DNA of 8,386 bases. Source: Reyranella sp. Lineage in GTDB: Bacteria > Pseudomonadota > Alphaproteobacteria > Reyranellales > Reyranellaceae. Location: assembly GCA_021732965.1 (NCBI GenBank), contig JAKFVZ010000607.1, positions 1 to 8,386 on the forward strand, written 5' to 3'. Shown piece by piece: positions 6,013 through 8,386 of this stretch (its first letter is position 1; every line of letters begins with the position of its first letter). Both the position numbers and the translations under genes were made by a program. The notes below the pieces were generated by a model. The model saw nothing but the letters and a program-made list of their open reading frames with translations, ran no database searches and had not been told where the DNA came from.

Positions 6013-6037
6013 CCTCCCGCGACGATTTCGGCGGGAG
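6013..6037 (-). promoter_or_regulatory. Hairpin overlapping the MDR gene ribosome binding site
   Basis: On the minus strand CTCCCGC (6031-6037) and GCGGGAG (6014-6020) form a perfect 7-bp stem around a 10-base loop. The downstream arm contains five bases of the Shine-Dalgarno GGGAGG (6013-6018), five bases before the ATG. The hairpin could end the upstream two-component transcript or limit translation of the oxidoreductase. No T-run follows, so a pure terminator is less likely. Confidence 0.45.
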
Positions 6038-6074
6038 CCTTGCAGCTTCGATGCCAGAAAGACGCCCGCGCGGT

Positions 6075-6791
6075 TCAGCCTTTGTCGGAAGCGAGGATCT
6101 CGCGCAGGCGGGCCGTCGCCGCCCGGCCGATCGTCAGCGGATGGGCCATGCCGTCGAGCACGAGACGGCCGGTCGAGCGCGTCGGCGCTTCGAGGCTGCG
6201 CAGCCGGTCGCGGTTGATCATTACCGAGCGGCCGAGCCGCACGAAGGGCGGTGCCGGCAGAAGCTCCTCGAAATGCGCCAGCGTGCGCAGGATCATCACC
6301 GCCGGCTGGCCCGCCACGAAGACGCGCGCGAAATCGCCGTCGGCCGAGATGGCCACGATCTCTCCCGGTGTCGCGAACAGGGTCCGCCGCGGCGTCCGGA
6401 GTTCGATCACGCCTGGCCCGGGCGGCAGGGCGGACAGCGCGAGCTGGCGCGCCGCCCGCGACAGCGCCGCTTCGAGACGCACCGGTTCGACGGGCTTCAG
6501 CAGGTAGTCGACGGCATTCACGGCGAAGGCCTCGACTGCATGCTCGGCGAAGGCCGTGACGAAAACGACGATGGGCGGCCGCTCCAGCGAGTCGAGCAGG
6601 TCGAACCCGTCGCTGCCGCCGCCCAGCTCGATGTCTAGGAACATCATGTCGGGCTGCAGGCTCGCGACCTGCGCGCGCGCGCTCTCGGTGCTGTCGGCCT
6701 CGCCCACGATCTCCACATGGGCGTGCACGGCGAGCAGGCGCCGCATGGCATTGCGGGCCAGCGGCTCGTCGTCGACGATCAGGACCCGCAC
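6075..6791 (-). CDS. LytTR-family response regulator
   Basis: A 238-aa transcription factor. The receiver domain spans residues 1-120: acidic D7, D8 and E9, phospho-acceptor D53 (MMFLDIEL), switch T79 (FVTAF) and K99 (YLLKP). A short Pro/Gly linker leads to the LytTR DNA-binding domain at about 135-238, with the FVRLGRSVMINRDRL core usual in that domain. The GTG start overlaps the kinase stop by 13 bp, with AAAGG six bases upstream, so translation is probably coupled and the two form a cognate pair. LytTR regulators bind pairs of short direct repeats about 21 bp apart; a possible pair lies upstream of the divergent CBM2 gene. The frame is open further upstream but only antiframe to the kinase gene. 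Confidence 0.93.
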   Translation of the reverse strand: MRVLIVDDEPLARNAMRRLLAVHAHVEIVGEADSTESARAQVASLQPDMMFLDIELGGGSDGFDLLDSLERPPIVVFVTAFAEHAVEAFAVNAVDYLLKPVEPVRLEAALSRAARQLALSALPPGPGVIELRTPRRTLFATPGEIVAISADGDFARVFVAGQPAVMILRTLAHFEELLPAPPFVRLGRSVMINRDRLRSLEAPTRSTGRLVLDGMAHPLTIGRAATARLREILASDKG

Positions 6792-7912
6792 GGTTCGCCT
6801 TTCAACTCGAGCGTCGCGACCACCCTCTTCTCTTCGGGCCGTTCGCCGGATTCGCCCAACGCGAACGCGTGGCGCTCGGGATAATGCAGCGCGAGCCGGC
6901 GGCGCACATTCTCCACACCGATACCGGGACGCCGCCGCGCGGCGCCGGTCGAAGCGAGCGTACCGGCATTCGAGACGGCGACATGAAGCGTCTCGCCATC
7001 GGCCCGGATGTCGATGCGCAGATCGAGGCCTTGCTCGCGTCGTCCGTGCTTGACGGCGTTCTCGACCAGCGGCTGGAGCAGGAAGCTTGCAATACGGCGC
7101 GGCCTGGCTTCCGGCGCGACATCCATCCGTGTCTGCAGGCGATCCCCGAAACGCGCCTTCTGGACGGCGAGATAGGCGGCGAGCCCCGTCACTTCGCTCT
7201 CCACCGTGACAACCGTGTGATTTATGCCGTCGAGCGAGTGCCGCAGGTAGGCGGTGAGGTTGCGGAGCATGTCTAATGCCGCGGCCGGGTGTTCGGGTAT
7301 CTCCTCGGCGACGCCGTTCAGGGCATTGAACAGAAAGTGGGGATCGAGTTGCAGGCGAAGCTGTTCGAGTTCGGCTCGCAGGGCTTCGGCCTGGGCGCGC
7401 ATGGTCCGTCGATGCTGCGCCTGTTCCGCCAGCTCCGCGCGCAGCCAGAAGTAGGCGAGGCTCCACCCCGCAAGGGCAAAGAAGTAATGCACGAATGGAA
7501 CGAAAAACTCTTCGACGCCACGACGGTCGGGGGGCACGATCCAGGGCACAGCCTCATGGACCAGAACGATCACGCTCGCGACGACGAGCGCTCCCAGCAG
7601 CGAGAGCAGCGCGATCAGCGCCACACCGCCGATCGATACGCGACTGGCGAAGCGCCTCGTGACGTAGACGCTGCGCATCGCCGTCGAGATCGCGACCAGG
7701 CAGGTGAGAATGAGCCCTGTCCGGGCGAAGGCCACCGAAAAGCTGTGAAAGGCGATACGCTGCGCCAACAGGTCGGCGATCGCGAACAGCCCCCAGCCCG
7801 CGATCTGGACCCGCCAGAACAGGGGCAGGCCGTTCCACCGGGCAAGCAGAAGTGCGGACAAGGTCGAGGCGCTCCGGGCGGGACGGCTGAATTCCCGCGA
7901 AAGATTGGGCAT
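6779..7912 (-). CDS. LytS/YehU-type sensor histidine kinase
   Basis: A 377-aa inner-membrane kinase. The N-terminal half has about four hydrophobic segments, near 34-52, 62-80, 96-118 and 138-157, and no periplasmic sensor domain, so the signal may be sensed in or at the membrane. A coiled coil (about 158-188) leads to the kinase core of the His_kinase (PF06580) type: the H-box LDPHFLFNALN with H192, the N-box QPLVENAVKHG with N285, and the G-box PGIGVENVRRRL at 329-340. It would phosphorylate the LytTR regulator encoded by the overlapping downstream gene. The ATG at 7912 is the first start; no clear Shine-Dalgarno precedes it, so the start is less certain than the identity. The signal is unknown. 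Confidence 0.92.
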   Translation of the reverse strand: MPNLSREFSRPARSASTLSALLLARWNGLPLFWRVQIAGWGLFAIADLLAQRIAFHSFSVAFARTGLILTCLVAISTAMRSVYVTRRFASRVSIGGVALIALLSLLGALVVASVIVLVHEAVPWIVPPDRRGVEEFFVPFVHYFFALAGWSLAYFWLRAELAEQAQHRRTMRAQAEALRAELEQLRLQLDPHFLFNALNGVAEEIPEHPAAALDMLRNLTAYLRHSLDGINHTVVTVESEVTGLAAYLAVQKARFGDRLQTRMDVAPEARPRRIASFLLQPLVENAVKHGRREQGLDLRIDIRADGETLHVAVSNAGTLASTGAARRRPGIGVENVRRRLALHYPERHAFALGESGERPEEKRVVATLELKGEPCGS

Positions 7913-7922
7913 TTGGCGCAGT

Positions 7923-7939
7923 CAGGCAAGCACTGCCTG
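7923..7939. repeat. Inverted repeat upstream of the kinase gene
   Basis: CAGGCA and TGCCTG, separated by five bases, form a perfect 6-bp inverted repeat 11 to 27 bases before the kinase start codon. It may be an operator or a leader hairpin in the kinase transcript. Arms this short also arise by chance in GC-rich DNA. Confidence 0.3.
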
Positions 7940-7954
7940 CCAGGCGCGCAGCGA

Positions 7955-7985
7955 CCCGTTCGACGACTTTCCTGCCGGGTTCACC
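7955..7985 (+). promoter_or_regulatory. Candidate LytTR direct-repeat site
   Basis: CCCGTTCGAC (7955-7964) matches the AlgR-type LytTR consensus ACCGTTCGTC at eight of ten positions. A weaker copy, CGGGTTCACC (7976-7985), follows with the GTTC cores exactly 21 bp apart, the spacing expected for a LytTR dimer. It lies between the kinase gene and the divergent CBM2 gene, so it could control either. The second half-site is poor, so this is tentative. Confidence 0.3.
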
Positions 7986-8046
7986 GACTAGCCGGCCGGT
8001 CGCCGATGTAACGCCCCAATGTCGATGGCATCTGTCTCGCACGCGT

Positions 8047-8065
8047 TGAGCGGAAACTGAGCGGA
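8047..8065 (+). repeat. Direct repeat TGAGCGGA at 11-bp period
   Basis: TGAGCGGA occurs at 8047-8054 and again at 8058-8065, one helical turn apart. The second copy runs into the GGAGGG ribosome binding site of the CBM2 gene. It could bind a regulator on one DNA face or be a small local duplication. Confidence 0.4.
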
Positions 8066-8073
8066 GGGAAGCG

Positions 8074-8386
8074 ATGGCTACGGTCAAGTACACGGTCAAG
8101 GACAACTGGGGTTCCGGCTTCATCGGCAACATGACGGTCGAAGGCGGAACCGGCGGCGTCCACGGCTGGACGATCGAGTTCGACGCCGGCTTCGCCATCA
8201 CCAACATCTGGGGGGCCGAGATCGTCAGCCGCGTCGGCACCCACTATGTGCTGCGCAACGCCTCCTACAACGCCGACGTCTCGGCCGGCGGCAGCGTCAC
8301 CTTCGGCTTCCAGGCGACTCCGGGCGCCACGGGTGGCACCGCAACCACGGGCCTGACCCTGAATGGCGCGGGCGAAGAGCCGCCGC
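8074..8386 (+). CDS. CBM2 carbohydrate-binding protein, N-terminal part, no signal peptide (partial)
   Basis: The first 104 codons of a gene that leaves the window. Residues 1-82 form a family-2 carbohydrate-binding module of the cellulose/xylan-binding type: VKYTVKDNWGSGFIGNMTV, then HGWTIEF at 30-36, ITNIWGAEIV at 42-51, LRNASYNADVSAGGSVTFGFQAT at 60-82. Aromatic W12, W32, W46 and Y65 sit at the usual conserved positions. A Gly/Thr stretch and an acidic Pro start (GEEPP) look like a linker to further domains. The module begins directly after the ATG, with no signal peptide and no cysteines, unlike most secreted CBM2 enzymes. This suggests export by a type I system through a C-terminal signal (inference). 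GGAGG six bases before the ATG fixes the start. Confidence 0.88.
   Translation, partial: MATVKYTVKDNWGSGFIGNMTVEGGTGGVHGWTIEFDAGFAITNIWGAEIVSRVGTHYVLRNASYNADVSAGGSVTFGFQATPGATGGTATTGLTLNGAGEEPP

Noticed and set aside
6075..7466. Extended 463-codon minus frame ending in the LytTR regulator
   Set aside because: The part before residue 1 at 6791 is antiframe to the kinase gene. The GTG at 6791 with AAAGG upstream gives a standard-length receiver plus LytTR protein.
7289..8011. Plus-strand 240-codon open frame opposite the sensor kinase gene
   Set aside because: The kinase on the other strand has all its H, N and G boxes. This frame has a composition-driven sequence and no domain or ribosome site.

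Overview
The window is GC-rich DNA with strongly GC-biased third codon positions, tightly packed genes and clear Shine-Dalgarno sequences. Gene content (family-5 solute-binding protein, PhnA-like protein with the alphaproteobacterial-style N-terminus, LytTR two-component pair, CBM2 protein without a leader) suggests a soil or water alphaproteobacterium, perhaps of the Reyranella/Bradyrhizobium type. The genus is a guess. I see no rRNA, tRNA, CRISPR, insertion sequence or phage gene. No stretch longer than 300 bases lacks a gene.

Left part (1-1850). The end of an FAD-monooxygenase-like gene converges on a TetR-family regulator (107-754, minus). A 113-bp gap, holding a 14-bp palindrome that could be the TetR operator, separates the regulator from a divergent small protein with a likely SpoIIAA/STAS-like fold (868-1239). 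Next comes a PhnA/YjdM-type protein without its zinc ribbon (1323-1643). It converges, across a strong hairpin, on a 59-codon disordered protein (1671-1850, minus). The ribosome binding site of that small gene lies inside a perfect 8-bp hairpin.

Middle part (1931-6007). A probable two-gene minus-strand operon encodes an isocitrate lyase/PEP mutase superfamily enzyme (2401-3267), closest in motif to oxaloacetate decarboxylases, followed by a small SET-domain protein (1931-2368). It diverges from a periplasmic family-5 ABC substrate-binding protein (3428-5017) that has no permease or ATPase genes beside it. The 160-bp divergent region appears to hold back-to-back promoters with overlapping -35 boxes. 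The binding protein converges on a quinone-reductase-type MDR oxidoreductase (5024-6007, minus), whose ribosome binding site is also partly buried in a hairpin.

Right part (6075-8386). A LytS/YehU-type sensor histidine kinase (6779-7912) and a LytTR response regulator (6075-6791) overlap by 13 bp on the minus strand and are surely co-expressed; the MDR gene follows 67 bp downstream. Divergent from the kinase is the 5' end of a gene for a CBM2 carbohydrate-binding protein with no N-terminal signal peptide (8074 to the window edge). Candidate LytTR-type direct repeats and other repeats lie between them, so the two-component system may control the CBM2 gene; this is inference.

Overall these are mostly recognisable families in ordinary arrangements. 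The observations most worth following are the two hairpins over ribosome binding sites, the leaderless CBM2 protein beside a LytTR system, and the lyase-SET gene pair.
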